A stretch of 35,556 bases of DNA from DAOTYH01 sp034435015 (GTDB taxonomy: Bacteria > Chloroflexota > Anaerolineae > Aggregatilineales > UBA3940): positions 1-35,556 of the forward strand of contig DAOTYH010000024.1 in assembly GCA_034435015.1 (NCBI GenBank). Reading direction: 5' to 3'. A program made the position numbers and the translations under genes. Of this stretch, positions 1-8,362 are shown piece after piece. The notes under the pieces were generated by a model. It saw only the letters and a program-made list of their open reading frames with translations, was not told the origin of the DNA and ran no database searches. Every line of letters starts with the position of its first letter. Position 1 is the first letter of the stretch.

Positions 1-164
1 CGGAACTCAGCCAGTACAGCTTCATCCAGCCCGCCGGTGACCTCCTTCCGGTAACGGGCAACGAAGGGAACAGTGTTCCCTTCGTCAAACAGCATAGCTG
101 TACGTTCAACCTGGGTTCGTTTCAAGCCCAGCCGTTCAGCTAGACGTCCAAGCAAGTCTTTCAC
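1..164 (-). CDS. tex: Tex, RNA-binding transcription accessory protein (N-terminal fragment)
   Basis: This is the first 54 codons of a gene that runs off the left edge. The translation begins VKDLLGRLAERLGLKRTQVE and continues through LFDEGNTVPFVARYRKEVTG. The motif 'DEGNTVPFxARYRKExTGGLDE' is the signature N-terminus of Tex, a cytoplasmic nucleic-acid-binding protein with helix-turn-helix, YqgF-like and S1 domains. The start is GTG at 164: an in-frame TAG lies four codons upstream, and a GAGG ribosome site sits about 10 bases before it. The S1 domain and the rest of the protein are outside the window. Identification rests on the family motif seen directly. Confidence 0.88.
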   Translation of the reverse strand, partial: MKDLLGRLAERLGLKRTQVERTAMLFDEGNTVPFVARYRKEVTGGLDEAVLAEF

Positions 165-196
165 AGACAGCTATCCTCAAGTCAAAAAAGATAGAA

Positions 197-223
197 ATGG
201 GAGCGGCCAGAGGTCGCCCCCAT
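197..223 (-). terminator. Intrinsic terminator after the nucleotidyltransferase gene
   Basis: Twelve-position inverted repeat (ATGGGAGCGGCC / GGTCGCCCCCAT) with a 3-base loop and one A/C mismatch. On the minus strand it is followed by CATTTCTATCTTTTTT, a usable U-tract. It lies between the stop of the nucleotidyltransferase at 281 and the start of tex at 164, so it probably separates the two transcripts. Confidence 0.6.
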
Positions 224-224
224 G

Positions 225-230
225 ATTATA
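225..230 (-). promoter_or_regulatory. Probable -10 box of tex
   Basis: A perfect TATAAT on the minus strand, about 60 bases upstream of the tex GTG. No good -35 hexamer is visible at the right distance. The box lies just upstream of the terminator hairpin, which would place that hairpin in the tex 5' leader. Confidence 0.4.
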
Positions 231-280
231 CTCTAAGCCGGCTGACAGACTCGGCATGTTTTCCGCCACGCCTGCGTGTA

Positions 281-1351
281 CTACGGCAGGCTTATCCGGC
301 TGTGATCGCCCAGGTTGATTTTAAGTGCCGACGGTTTGTGATCCGCGTCGCGCTCCAGCGTAGCATACCGGCCAATCAGGCTGTCCTGAATACGGATCGG
401 GATAGCCACGATGCGGCTGTGCTCCAGCACGATGCAGTGCTCCAGCTCGCTGTCCTCGATCACCACGTCATGGTAGATGCTGGTGAACGGCCCAATGTAG
501 CTGTTGACGATGCGGGTATTCTCGCCAATGATGCTAGGCCCGCGAATGACGCTGTTGATGACCTGTGCGCCCGCCTCAATTGTGACACGAGAATCCACCT
601 GTGAAGCGGCATCTACCGTCCCCAGCACTGCCGGTGCCAGTTCCTCCAGCACATGGGCATTGGCGTCGAGCATATCAGAGGGCTTGCCCGTATCAATCCA
701 CCAGCCTTTGTGGATGTAAGGATAGACTCGGTAGCCCTTGGTCACCAGCCATTGAATGGCATCGGTGATCTCCAGCTCGCCCCGCCACGAAGGCTGAATG
801 GCTTCCACTGCTTCAAACACATGGTGGTCAAACATATAGATGCCCACCAGCGCCAGATTAGAGGGCGGGTCTTTGGGTTTCTCGATCAGCCGCTTGATCT
901 GTCCATCGCCGTTCAGTTCCGCCACGCCGAAATGTTGCGGATCAGGCACTTCCTTCAGCACGATCTGGCTGTTCCAGTCGCTTGCGGCAAACTGGCGGAT
1001 CAAGGGGCTGATGCCGCCCTGAATCACGTTGTCGCCTAGAAACATCACAAAGCGCTCATCACCGAGAAAATCACGTGAAATCTTGACGGCATGAGCCAGC
1101 CCCAGCGGGGCTTCCTGAGGGATGTACGTCACACGCACCCCCCAGCGTTCACCATCGCCCACGGCTTCGCGTATCTCCGGGCCGGTATCACCGATCACAA
1201 TGCCAATGTCTGTGATACCGGCATCGCGGATCGCCTCAATCACACGAAAAAGAACGGGCTTGTTAGCTACAGGGATCAACTGTTTGGCACGGGTATAAGT
1301 CAGGGGATACAGGCGGGTTCCTTTTCCGCCGGATAGGATCAAGCCCTTCAC
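281..1351 (-). CDS. Glucose-1-phosphate thymidylyltransferase, long form with beta-helix tail
   Basis: 356 residues. Family role: activates a sugar-1-phosphate with a nucleoside triphosphate (dTDP-glucose from dTTP and glucose-1-phosphate), feeding rhamnose or other deoxysugar supply for surface glycans. The N-terminal nucleotidyltransferase signature LSGGKGTRLYPLT is at residues 6-18, followed by KQLIPVANKPVL. GDN at 106-108 carries the catalytic-metal aspartate, and an EKP motif lies near 157. Residues about 240-356 form hexapeptide-like repeats typical of a left-handed beta helix, which is why this is the long (about 355 aa) rather than the short RmlA form. The start is GTG at 1351 with AGGAGA six bases upstream. 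No rmlB, C or D gene is in the window, so the exact nucleotide-sugar product is inferred. Confidence 0.88.
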   Translation of the reverse strand: MKGLILSGGKGTRLYPLTYTRAKQLIPVANKPVLFRVIEAIRDAGITDIGIVIGDTGPEIREAVGDGERWGVRVTYIPQEAPLGLAHAVKISRDFLGDERFVMFLGDNVIQGGISPLIRQFAASDWNSQIVLKEVPDPQHFGVAELNGDGQIKRLIEKPKDPPSNLALVGIYMFDHHVFEAVEAIQPSWRGELEITDAIQWLVTKGYRVYPYIHKGWWIDTGKPSDMLDANAHVLEELAPAVLGTVDAASQVDSRVTIEAGAQVINSVIRGPSIIGENTRIVNSYIGPFTSIYHDVVIEDSELEHCIVLEHSRIVAIPIRIQDSLIGRYATLERDADHKPSALKINLGDHSRISLP

Positions 1352-1428
1352 TAGAGTCTCCTGTTGGCTTATCTACTTATTTTGTACATCCTCAAGGGGG
1401 CAATCTGGCATCTCACCCCCTGTTCCAC

Positions 1429-2586
1429 TTAATCGCTGTGCGTTGGATCATCTGCACCTGAAGGGCGGAAGCTTGGCTTGGTTTCAAACGCCGATGAGGG
1501 AGGCGTTGCCTGCTCTTGGGCCGGTTTCGATTCTGCCGGCGGGGACAGGTCAACCTCCGTATCTTCCAAGTCCTCTTCGTCTTCATCTGCTTCTCGCTGG
1601 GCGGCCAACTCATCCAGTTTGTTCTGAGGGATGAACATCACCGGTTTGGAATCCACCGTTGGGCTGTGGTCAGCAGGCAACTCCAGATGCGGCGCCTCAC
1701 TGATGCCGAGGGCTTCCGCCTCTTCTGCCAGCCACTTAGGGTGGCGCGGTAAGGACGACAGGTCCTCCCCATCCATTGCCCGCCGGATCAGCGCGGCAGT
1801 ACGCACACCGCGCCAGCGCAACACCGCCCCGCCAATCTCGGCGTCGGCATGGGCAGGGGCCGCGCCAATGTAGCCCGGCCAATCCGGCATCTGGTAGAGC
1901 TGATGCCACTCAAGCGTGCGCAACAATTTATAAGACGGATCCACCATCTCTGGCGCCAAATACAACATGAGCGAAGTCTCAAACATCGAGGCATGGATGC
2001 TTCCGCTGAGTGCCACTTCCTCTTTAGGGGTCAGGGGACGGCCTAGCAGTGTTGCCAGCCCCGGCGAAACATCCTGTTCAGCACCAGCCAACACATACCC
2101 GATTGGCTCATACATCACCACCCCCGGATGGCGGGTACGTATCTCACTGCACACCTCCGCCAGCACCAGGCACTGATCAGGCCCGCCATGAAAACTGATC
2201 GGGAAAATATAGCGAAACCCATAGCGGATTAAATGCTCAGCGATGTCGGTCACAAGGCTTTTGAGCGTCTCACGGCTGATCCACACCCCTCCCGCTTGCG
2301 TGAAAAGCTCTTGCCGCCGCGTTTCAATCGGATCAATTCCATAGGGGATGGTAGGAGCCAGCAACACGTGGAGCTGAGGGTCGTTCTCCAGCAGCCATGC
2401 GGCGGCGGCTTGCGTCAGCCCATCAACAGCAAACGTATCGGTGCCCAGCGGCAGGTGATTCCCATGCTCCTCCAGCATCCCTACCGGCAGGAAGACGACA
2501 GTACTGGCGCGGACAAGCGCTTTCATCGCCTTGAGCGTGAGACGATCAAGATAATGCACACGCGCATAGAGTCCGGGCGGCATCAT
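1429..2586 (-). CDS. Creatininase-family amidohydrolase with acidic C-terminal extension
   Basis: 385 residues. The N-terminal 270 or so belong to the creatininase family of metal-dependent amidases (creatinine amidohydrolase, formamide hydrolases in riboflavin/F420 routes, MftE). The metal motif reads LPVGMLEEHGNHLPLGTDT near residues 33-51, and a second conserved stretch ISFHGG lies near 130. Family members are usually 230-280 residues. Here about 100 extra residues follow, very rich in Glu, Asp, Pro and Ser and probably disordered. The start ATG at 2586 has GGAGGGG just upstream. It follows the BY-kinase on the same strand across a 49-base gap containing a hairpin. The substrate cannot be read from sequence, and the polysaccharide context does not match any known creatininase route. 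Confidence 0.8.
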   Translation of the reverse strand: MMPPGLYARVHYLDRLTLKAMKALVRASTVVFLPVGMLEEHGNHLPLGTDTFAVDGLTQAAAAWLLENDPQLHVLLAPTIPYGIDPIETRRQELFTQAGGVWISRETLKSLVTDIAEHLIRYGFRYIFPISFHGGPDQCLVLAEVCSEIRTRHPGVVMYEPIGYVLAGAEQDVSPGLATLLGRPLTPKEEVALSGSIHASMFETSLMLYLAPEMVDPSYKLLRTLEWHQLYQMPDWPGYIGAAPAHADAEIGGAVLRWRGVRTAALIRRAMDGEDLSSLPRHPKWLAEEAEALGISEAPHLELPADHSPTVDSKPVMFIPQNKLDELAAQREADEDEEDLEDTEVDLSPPAESKPAQEQATPPSSAFETKPSFRPSGADDPTHSD

Positions 2587-2610
2587 TTATAACCCCTCCT
2601 AGATCATTGA

Positions 2611-2635
2611 GTAGGGGTTTCCCCGCCACCCCTAC
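2611..2635 (-). terminator. Hairpin between kinase and creatininase genes
   Basis: GTAGGGGT and ACCCCTAC form an 8-bp stem with a 9-base loop directly after the kinase stop codon. No U-tract follows, so it may be an attenuator or processing site rather than a full terminator. Confidence 0.4.
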
Positions 2636-3292
2636 CTAGCCGTAGTAACTGCCCATCTGGGCATCTACCTGTGCGTTAGCGATCACTACCCCTACAATAC
2701 GCACATTGAGCCTTTCGAGCAACTCCTTAGCCTGTTCAGCATGGTCGCGGTGTGTCCCCCCTGCACGGAAGACCAGCAGTACTCCATCCAGCTTGGCGGC
2801 CAAGAGTGCCGCATCCGTCACCGCGATCACCGGCGGGGCGTCAAACAACACCATATCGGCCTGAGCCTTCAGCCGTTCGACAATCGCATCCATTTGAGGA
2901 GAGCCAAGCAGGTCAGCAGGGTTGGGCGGCAGTGGGCCGCTGGTCAGCAGGCTTAGGTCCTCGACTCCCACATCCTGCAGAGGCGGCGCACTCAACCCCT
3001 CCAGCACCATGCTGGTCAGGCCCGGCTCCTGAGCCACGCCCCAGATGGTATGTTGATGGGGGCGGCGCAGATCGCAATCCACAAGGATAGTCTTCTTGCC
3101 GCCCTGCGCCATCGTCACCGCCAGATTGGCCAGCGTAATACTCTTACCTTCCTCTGGGGCCGGGCTGGTGACAACCAGCGTATGCAGTGGCTCCTTCAGG
3201 CTGGAGAAAATCAGGTTGGTGCGCAACGTGCGGTACGCCTCGCTGGCCGGAGAGCGCGGATTAGTCAGTGTGACCAGATTTGCTTGTGTCAT
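2636..3292 (-). CDS. CpsD/CapB-type bacterial tyrosine kinase (BY-kinase)
   Basis: 218 residues. Cytoplasmic P-loop ATPase that partners with Wzz-type membrane activators to control polysaccharide polymerisation and export. The SEAYRTLRTNL motif (residues 17-27) is typical of the family's oligomerisation helix. Walker A reads SPAPEEGKS with Lys50, Walker A' reads ILVDCDLRRP at 69-78, and Walker B is VLFDAPPV near 150. The C-terminus holds only two adjacent tyrosines (GSYYG) instead of the usual cluster, so autophosphorylation capacity may be reduced. It lies 18 bases downstream of a Wzz-like gene on the same strand, and the pair probably forms a split Wzc-type system. Confidence 0.87.
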   Translation of the reverse strand: MTQANLVTLTNPRSPASEAYRTLRTNLIFSSLKEPLHTLVVTSPAPEEGKSITLANLAVTMAQGGKKTILVDCDLRRPHQHTIWGVAQEPGLTSMVLEGLSAPPLQDVGVEDLSLLTSGPLPPNPADLLGSPQMDAIVERLKAQADMVLFDAPPVIAVTDAALLAAKLDGVLLVFRAGGTHRDHAEQAKELLERLNVRIVGVVIANAQVDAQMGSYYG

Positions 3293-3310
3293 ACTCAGCC
3301 CTCGTTTCGA

Positions 3311-3976
3311 TTAATTCTCCACCGGCGGAATCGCTCCCAGAACCGGCAGTCCGATAAAGCGATCCACATCTTCACGTGTCCGAATAACGCCGGCCTCGAT
3401 GTATTCCAGCACAAACACAATGGCCAGGCCGACTAGGAAGCCCAGCATTGCACCGGCAATGGTGTTGACCTTGGTATTAGGAAACTCCAGCACGTAGCGC
3501 GGGTCGTCAATGATCTGGGCGTCAATGCGGTCTTCCATGCGCACCTTCTGGTTTTCTACATTGCGCCACTGGACAAACAGATTAGCCCACTCACGGGCAA
3601 TATCGTTGGCCACATCGCCGTCAGGGTTCTCCACTTCGAGTTGTATCACCAGCCGCGAGTCATCGCTGGCAAAGGCCACGTCACTTCGCAATTCCTCCGG
3701 CGTCATGTCAAGCTGGAGGGCATCAATCACATCTCGCGCGCGGTAGTTGCTGTCCATCCATGCCACATACGAACGGAGCAATGTCTTCGCGGCCTGTGCC
3801 TGACCGAAATCCGTTCGGGCAGGCTGAACCAGAATGTTGATCGTTGACTTATAGACGGGAGCGCGCTCCTCCATGATGAGGCTGAACACAAAGGCCGCCA
3901 CAGCCGTGATGAACGCCAGCAACAGCATGATCCAGCCGCGCCGCCGCAAGACTCGCCAGTAAGCCCTTAACTGCAT
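3311..3976 (-). CDS. Wzz-like polysaccharide co-polymerase
   Basis: 221 residues. Two membrane segments, about residues 14-34 and 174-192, bracket an extracytoplasmic domain. This is the topology of chain-length determinant proteins (PCP family). The N-terminus MQLRAYWRVLRRRGWIMLL is the common Wzz start. The short cytosolic tail ending IGLPVLGAIPPVEN is the 'lPvLg.iP' stretch that precedes the kinase domain in fused Wzc proteins; here the kinase is the next gene. A strong GGAGGAG site lies right before ATG 3976. It probably controls glycan length together with the upstream paralogue and the kinase. Confidence 0.82.
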   Translation of the reverse strand: MQLRAYWRVLRRRGWIMLLLAFITAVAAFVFSLIMEERAPVYKSTINILVQPARTDFGQAQAAKTLLRSYVAWMDSNYRARDVIDALQLDMTPEELRSDVAFASDDSRLVIQLEVENPDGDVANDIAREWANLFVQWRNVENQKVRMEDRIDAQIIDDPRYVLEFPNTKVNTIAGAMLGFLVGLAIVFVLEYIEAGVIRTREDVDRFIGLPVLGAIPPVEN

Positions 3977-4001
3977 ATCTCCTCCATCCTCTTGTCAGAC
4001 T

Positions 4002-4703
4002 TCACCCTTTTGGCCGGCCACGCTCAGGCGGGACTTCCGCCAGCACAGGCAGGCCCATCCGTTCTACTTCGGCCCGCTCATGCAGGGTTGGGTCGAGATA
4101 CTCCACCAGAAAAGCCAATGCCGCCCCTGCCGCCAGCCCCAGCCCAAAGCGGATCAGGGGATTCAGGCGGGCTGTGATGGAGGGAGGCACTGGCCCGATG
4201 ACCGGCTCATCCAGTGCGATGACACGAACCTCTTCCTCACCAAACTGGGGGAAGTAATCCGTACTACGCTCTTTCAGCACAGTAGAGGCCGCTTCAGCGA
4301 TAGCCTGCAAATCGTCCGGATTGTTCCAATTGAGCGTCAGTACCATGACACTGCGTGCGTTATCAACCGCAAGGTTTCCCTGAATGGCCCACGCTGGTAT
4401 GTCCCGTCCCTCTGCCGCCAGCACAGCGCTGACCTCCCGTGCAAAGCTGTTTGTCCGCACCCAATCAGTCAAAGCATTGACCACATACTCAGAGGCCAGC
4501 CATGGGTAATAACGTGTGTCCTCATAGAGAGTGTCACCCCCACGAGGGGGCTGGGCCGCCGTAAAGTGAATGCTGGTCGAATAGCCGCCGGCAGGCGGGA
4601 CCTTCAGGTAGCCGTAAACGGCATAAGCCAACGCGGCCAGCGCAGGCAATGCGATCAGCCACCAGCGCCGCCGCACGATTTTCCAAAGCCCACGTAGTTC
4701 CAT
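4002..4703 (-). CDS. Second Wzz-like chain-length protein
   Basis: 233 residues from ATG 4703 (an in-frame GTG at 4733 would add ten residues). The N-terminal LRGLWKIVRRRWWLIALPALAALAYAVYG gives the first membrane helix. A second helix, FGLGLAAGAALAFLVEYLD, lies near residue 190, followed by the cytosolic LPVLAEVPP motif. The central region is the periplasmic-type PCP domain with predicted coiled regions. It is similar in plan to the neighbour 25 bases downstream but diverged in sequence, so the cluster has two co-polymerases for one kinase. They may form hetero-oligomers or serve two glycans. Confidence 0.78.
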   Translation of the reverse strand: MELRGLWKIVRRRWWLIALPALAALAYAVYGYLKVPPAGGYSTSIHFTAAQPPRGGDTLYEDTRYYPWLASEYVVNALTDWVRTNSFAREVSAVLAAEGRDIPAWAIQGNLAVDNARSVMVLTLNWNNPDDLQAIAEAASTVLKERSTDYFPQFGEEEVRVIALDEPVIGPVPPSITARLNPLIRFGLGLAAGAALAFLVEYLDPTLHERAEVERMGLPVLAEVPPERGRPKG

Positions 4704-4768
4704 TCGCCCATCCTTCTCACTTGCCCATCCCACACGGCCAATGTATCTGTACCCGCTTGCCCGCTGGA

Positions 4769-5878
4769 CTATCCGAAGGGTTGATGCTTTTTGTTCCGCT
4801 CATCGTACCGCGCCTCGACAAAAGCCGCCACCTCCCGCTCGAACACAGCGCGATCAAAACGTGAAGCACTGGCACGGCAACGTGCCGGATCGAAGGTCAA
4901 GTCCTGAAAGCGTTGCAATGCCCGGCACAAACTCTCGACTGTTTGCTCCTCAAAGAACAGGCCTGTTTCCCCTTCGATCACAGTGTCAAGCGCCCCGCCC
5001 CCCCGGAAAGCGATCACTGGACGGCCTGCCGCCTGCGCCTCAACCGGCGCAATACCGAAATCTTCCAGACCAGGGAAGATAAACGCCTTGCAACGAGCCA
5101 TCAAGTCAGGCAAATCCGAGACAGGCACACGGCCTAGAAACTGTACCGTCGGCCCCGCCATTGCCTCTAGACGCCCGCGGTCCCGCCCGTCTCCAGCAAT
5201 CAGAAGCGGCAAGCCCAGCCGGGAGCAGGCCTGCACCGCCAGATCAACACGTTTGTAAGGGATCAGACGCGACACAACCAGGTAGTAGTCATCAGGCCGG
5301 CTGACAGGCTGGTAACGCCCGACTTCCACAGGCGGATAAATGATAACCGAACTCCGCCGATAGAACCGGGCGATACGCTGTTGAATCTCCGATGAGATGG
5401 CAATGAAATGATCCACGTGCTGGGCCGCCTCATAGTCCCAGCGTCTGAGCAGGCGGATCACCGGCCTCAAGATAGCGGCGGCACTTGGCGGCACCCTTTC
5501 CTGTTCAACATATGTGTTGTACTGCCACACATAGCGCGTCGGCGTCAGGCAGTAGCAGATATGAAGCGCCCCTCCTTTTTGCACGCCATGACAGAAGCCG
5601 CTCTTGTTTGACAAAATAACTTCGTAACCGCTCAGATCAAGGCGCTCAAAGGCCAACGGATAAAGCGGCAGGTAGGGCTGGTGATGATCATGAATACCCG
5701 GCAGGTTGTCCATCCATGTCACATGGATGTCCCACTCACGGTAAGCGGCGGGCATTTTATCCGGCGCATAGATGGAGGTATACAGCGGTGCATCAGGGTA
5801 CATCCTCACCAGCACCTCCAGCACATTTTCTGCTCCGCCAAGCTGGTTCAGCCAGTCATGTACCAGTGCGATTTTCAT
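4769..5878 (-). CDS. Glycosyltransferase family 4 (GT-B), mannosyltransferase-like
   Basis: 369 residues. The acceptor domain begins MKIALVHDWLNQLGGAENVL, with the GGAE loop typical of GT4 enzymes. The donor domain begins near VVSRLIPYKRVD and contains GDGRDRG. The E-x7-E type motif is seen as FPGLEDFGIAPVEAQAAG, and GGG..ETGLFF follows. The overall pattern resembles WbaZ/WbdB-like GDP-mannose enzymes, but the sugar is inference. The start ATG 5878 overlaps the rnhB stop (ATGA), so the two are translationally coupled. It probably acts at the cytoplasmic face on a lipid-linked glycan. Confidence 0.85.
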   Translation of the reverse strand: MKIALVHDWLNQLGGAENVLEVLVRMYPDAPLYTSIYAPDKMPAAYREWDIHVTWMDNLPGIHDHHQPYLPLYPLAFERLDLSGYEVILSNKSGFCHGVQKGGALHICYCLTPTRYVWQYNTYVEQERVPPSAAAILRPVIRLLRRWDYEAAQHVDHFIAISSEIQQRIARFYRRSSVIIYPPVEVGRYQPVSRPDDYYLVVSRLIPYKRVDLAVQACSRLGLPLLIAGDGRDRGRLEAMAGPTVQFLGRVPVSDLPDLMARCKAFIFPGLEDFGIAPVEAQAAGRPVIAFRGGGALDTVIEGETGLFFEEQTVESLCRALQRFQDLTFDPARCRASASRFDRAVFEREVAAFVEARYDERNKKHQPFG

Positions 5879-6537
5879 CTGTTACCCATTTCGCGCCAGC
5901 TTGCCCGCTGGATAGGTTTGAAGGATCGCCGGTGAACAGCACAGGGGCCAAGCTCCCTCAGGGCTAGCTGATGCTGAGGCGTGCCATAGCCCTTATGATG
6001 CGCAAAGCCGTAGCCGGGATACTCAGCATCAAGCTCCATCATCAGCCGATCCCGTGAGACTTTGGCAATGATGCTGGCCGCCGCGATGCTCAACGAGTGC
6101 CATTCACCTCTAACCAGACTCGTCTGCGGCAGGCCAACCTCCCTCAACCGCATATACCCGCCGTCAATCAGCAGAGCCTGCGGCCTGATCGGCAAGGCAT
6201 CCAACGCCCGCCGCATGGCCAACAGCGAGGCCTGCACGATTCCCAGCTCCTCGATCTCCTCAACCGAACCTATCCCCACCCCTACCGCCAGCGCTACCGA
6301 CCGGATCATGTCGAACAGTCTGTCACGCTGAAGGGCAGAACATAGTTTGCTGTCGCGCACCTCTTTCAACACGGTTTGCAGCTCACGGCGCTCCAGCGGC
6401 AGAATGACCGCTCCCGCCGAGACCGGCCCAGCCCATGCGCCGCGCCCCGCTTCATCAAGGCCCGCGACCAGCGTCAACCCGCGTCCAGAAAAAGCATGTT
6501 CATAGGCCAGCCCTGGCGCAGGATGCGGCACATTCAT
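5875..6537 (-). CDS. rnhB: Ribonuclease HII
   Basis: 220 residues. Cleaves RNA at RNA-DNA junctions, removing ribonucleotides misincorporated in DNA. The diagnostic GLDEAGRGAWAGPV (Asp28, Glu29) is the first catalytic block. ALLIDGGY and SIIAKVSRDRLM supply the further acidic residues, and YGFAHHKGYGTPQH is the conserved C-terminal block. Length is normal. The start ATG 6537 overlaps the stop of the upstream GT2 gene (TGATG), and its own stop overlaps the next GT gene (ATGA). This housekeeping repair gene is therefore wired into a glycosyltransferase operon. Confidence 0.96.
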   Translation of the reverse strand: MNVPHPAPGLAYEHAFSGRGLTLVAGLDEAGRGAWAGPVSAGAVILPLERRELQTVLKEVRDSKLCSALQRDRLFDMIRSVALAVGVGIGSVEEIEELGIVQASLLAMRRALDALPIRPQALLIDGGYMRLREVGLPQTSLVRGEWHSLSIAAASIIAKVSRDRLMMELDAEYPGYGFAHHKGYGTPQHQLALRELGPCAVHRRSFKPIQRASWREMGNR

Positions 6538-7280
6538 CAGTGCTTCCTGTCATACAGGCCGCGCCAGCCGTTCAGCCGGACACGCAGAACCTCACTCAGC
6601 ATCTCGAAGGAGGCCCGGATCGGGTTGATGCGGCTCTGCGGCATGTAGTACCACGTGATCGGGACCTCAACCAGCTTGTAGCCGCGCTTGAGCGCCACAA
6701 ACAGCACTTCAACATCAAATCCCCAGCCGTCAATGGTTTGAACGGAGAAAATATCCCGTGCCACTTCGCGCCGGAAGGCCTTGAACCCGCACTGTGTATC
6801 CTGTATGCGCGGGATTGCCAGAGTCCGCACAATGAAGTTGAACACCCGCCCCATCAGGTGACGATAGTGCGGTTCGCCGATGCGGCGTGCCCCCGGCGCT
6901 TCACGGCTGGCAATAGCCACATCATATCCGCTCAGGGCCGGCGGCATAAACTTGGCGATCTCTTCAACCGGCATCGAGAAATCAGCATCACATACCATGA
7001 GATACTCGCCCTGCCCGGCCATGATCCCAGTCCGGACGGCGGCTCCCTTCCCCTGACGCGGTTCATCAATCACCCGTGTATAGGGATGACGGGCCGCAAA
7101 GTCCTGCGCGACCTGAGCAGTCGTATCACGGCTGTTGTTGTTGACCACAATCACTTCAATAGGGTAGTCCTGAGCCGCCACAAATGCCGCTACCTGCTCA
7201 AGGCTTTTGGGCAGGCGCTTCTCTTCATTGTAAGCCGGTATGATAATGCTCAAACGCGGCTTATCTGCCGGATCAGCCAT
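6537..7280 (-). CDS. GT2 glycosyltransferase, dolichyl/undecaprenyl-phosphate glucosyltransferase type
   Basis: 247 residues from ATG 7280, preferred because AGAGGAC lies about 8 bases before it; the frame stays open to 7340. The GT-A fold signature is LSIIIPAYNEEKRLPKSLEQ, then VVNNNSRDTT, QGKGAAVRTG and the DADFS metal motif. The QDTQCGFKAFRR and GWGFDVEVLF blocks are characteristic of the dolichyl-phosphate beta-glucosyltransferase (ALG5-like) subgroup. No membrane helices are obvious. It probably transfers a sugar to a polyprenyl phosphate, making the donor used by GT-C membrane enzymes such as those at 29-32 kb. The exact sugar is not readable. Confidence 0.87.
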   Translation of the reverse strand: MADPADKPRLSIIIPAYNEEKRLPKSLEQVAAFVAAQDYPIEVIVVNNNSRDTTAQVAQDFAARHPYTRVIDEPRQGKGAAVRTGIMAGQGEYLMVCDADFSMPVEEIAKFMPPALSGYDVAIASREAPGARRIGEPHYRHLMGRVFNFIVRTLAIPRIQDTQCGFKAFRREVARDIFSVQTIDGWGFDVEVLFVALKRGYKLVEVPITWYYMPQSRINPIRASFEMLSEVLRVRLNGWRGLYDRKH

Positions 7281-7375
7281 AAGGTCCTCTATCACAAGTT
7301 CAGGATAACAGAAGGCTCGGTCTCCTGCGCCGCTGAGCAAAACACAATCAGCAACTCCTGCCGGCGAGGGTAGTG

Positions 7376-8335
7376 TTATGTTTCAGCCGGCCACAGGATG
7401 GTTTCAAGATATTCTATTGACACAGTCCGTTTGGCCTGAATCGCCCTGCGCTTGCGCAGAACCCGCGGCAACGTCCACAGGCCGACTGCCATCCCGCGCA
7501 AGGTTGCGCGAGCCGCCTCCCCCCGCCACGCACGCAGTGCCTCCCATGCCTGCCGTGCCTGCGCCCGGATGATTTGACGCCAGTATTTGCGCCACAGCTC
7601 TCCCGGATAATTCTTGGCGATCAGCCAGATAAAGTTACGTCCATTGTAAAAGCTGGCCGTCGCACCGCCGCCGGTAGCCGAAAGCATGTGATAAACCACT
7701 GCTCTAGGGGCATATACACAGCGCCAGCCCATCAGTTGCGCCCGCCAGCCAAGGTCCACATCCTCAGACGAGAAGAAGAAATCCTCATCCAGCAAACCCA
7801 CCTGATCAAGCATAGCCCGCCGGTAAGCCGCCGAGCCGCCGCACGCACTGAAGACATATTCCTCGCTATTGTACCGCTCTCCATCCGACTGCCACACCCC
7901 CCGGTTGCCGGGGATGCCGTCCACACGGTAGAAGTCACCGGCTGTGTGGAGCGTATCGCGCCGGTCGTAGAGCAGCATCTTGCTGGCCACTGACCCCGCT
8001 TCTGGATGACGCTCGAAAGCGGCCACTACCTCTGACACCCAATCAGGCGCGGCCTCTGTGTCATTGTTGAGCAGGATCACAATATCTCCCTGCGCGGCTT
8101 GTATGCCAGCGTTGCATGCCCCGGCAAAACCCTGATTCTCCGAAAGCTCAATCAGCCGCACCTCTGGATAGCGGGCGGCGACAAATGCCTGCGACCCATC
8201 GGTAGAGGCATTGTCAGCAACGATCACTTCTAGGCGAGGATAAGTCTGCGACCGGAGCGCCTGCAGGCAAACCGGCAGGTATTTCAGGCCATTCCAGTTA
8301 GGAATGATTACAGAGACCAGCGGAAGTTCAGCCAT
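7376..8335 (-). CDS. GT2 glycosyltransferase, rhamnosyltransferase-like
   Basis: 319 residues from ATG 8335, with an alternative TTG one codon upstream. The N-terminus LVSVIIPNWNGLKYLPVCLQ, the ADNASTDGSQ block and VILLNNDTE are the GT-A motifs of the large family that includes rhamnosyltransferases (WbbL, RfbF). DEDFFFSSEDVDLGWRAQ is the conserved acceptor-side ED motif, followed by RG..Y-H. The basic C-terminal 80 residues may sit at the membrane. It follows a membrane-protein gene by 27 bases and precedes the other GT2 by about 95 bases. A role in cell-surface glycan assembly is inferred. Confidence 0.85.
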   Translation of the reverse strand: MAELPLVSVIIPNWNGLKYLPVCLQALRSQTYPRLEVIVADNASTDGSQAFVAARYPEVRLIELSENQGFAGACNAGIQAAQGDIVILLNNDTEAAPDWVSEVVAAFERHPEAGSVASKMLLYDRRDTLHTAGDFYRVDGIPGNRGVWQSDGERYNSEEYVFSACGGSAAYRRAMLDQVGLLDEDFFFSSEDVDLGWRAQLMGWRCVYAPRAVVYHMLSATGGGATASFYNGRNFIWLIAKNYPGELWRKYWRQIIRAQARQAWEALRAWRGEAARATLRGMAVGLWTLPRVLRKRRAIQAKRTVSIEYLETILWPAET

Positions 8336-8362
8336 CAACAGGGAGTCTCCTCAAAGATGAGG

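Noticed and set aside
6435..7373. 312-codon open frame on the plus strand
   Set aside because: It lies antisense to rnhB and the GT2 gene, both with clear motifs; the translation is rich in His, Arg and Pro with no recognisable domain. It is a shadow frame.
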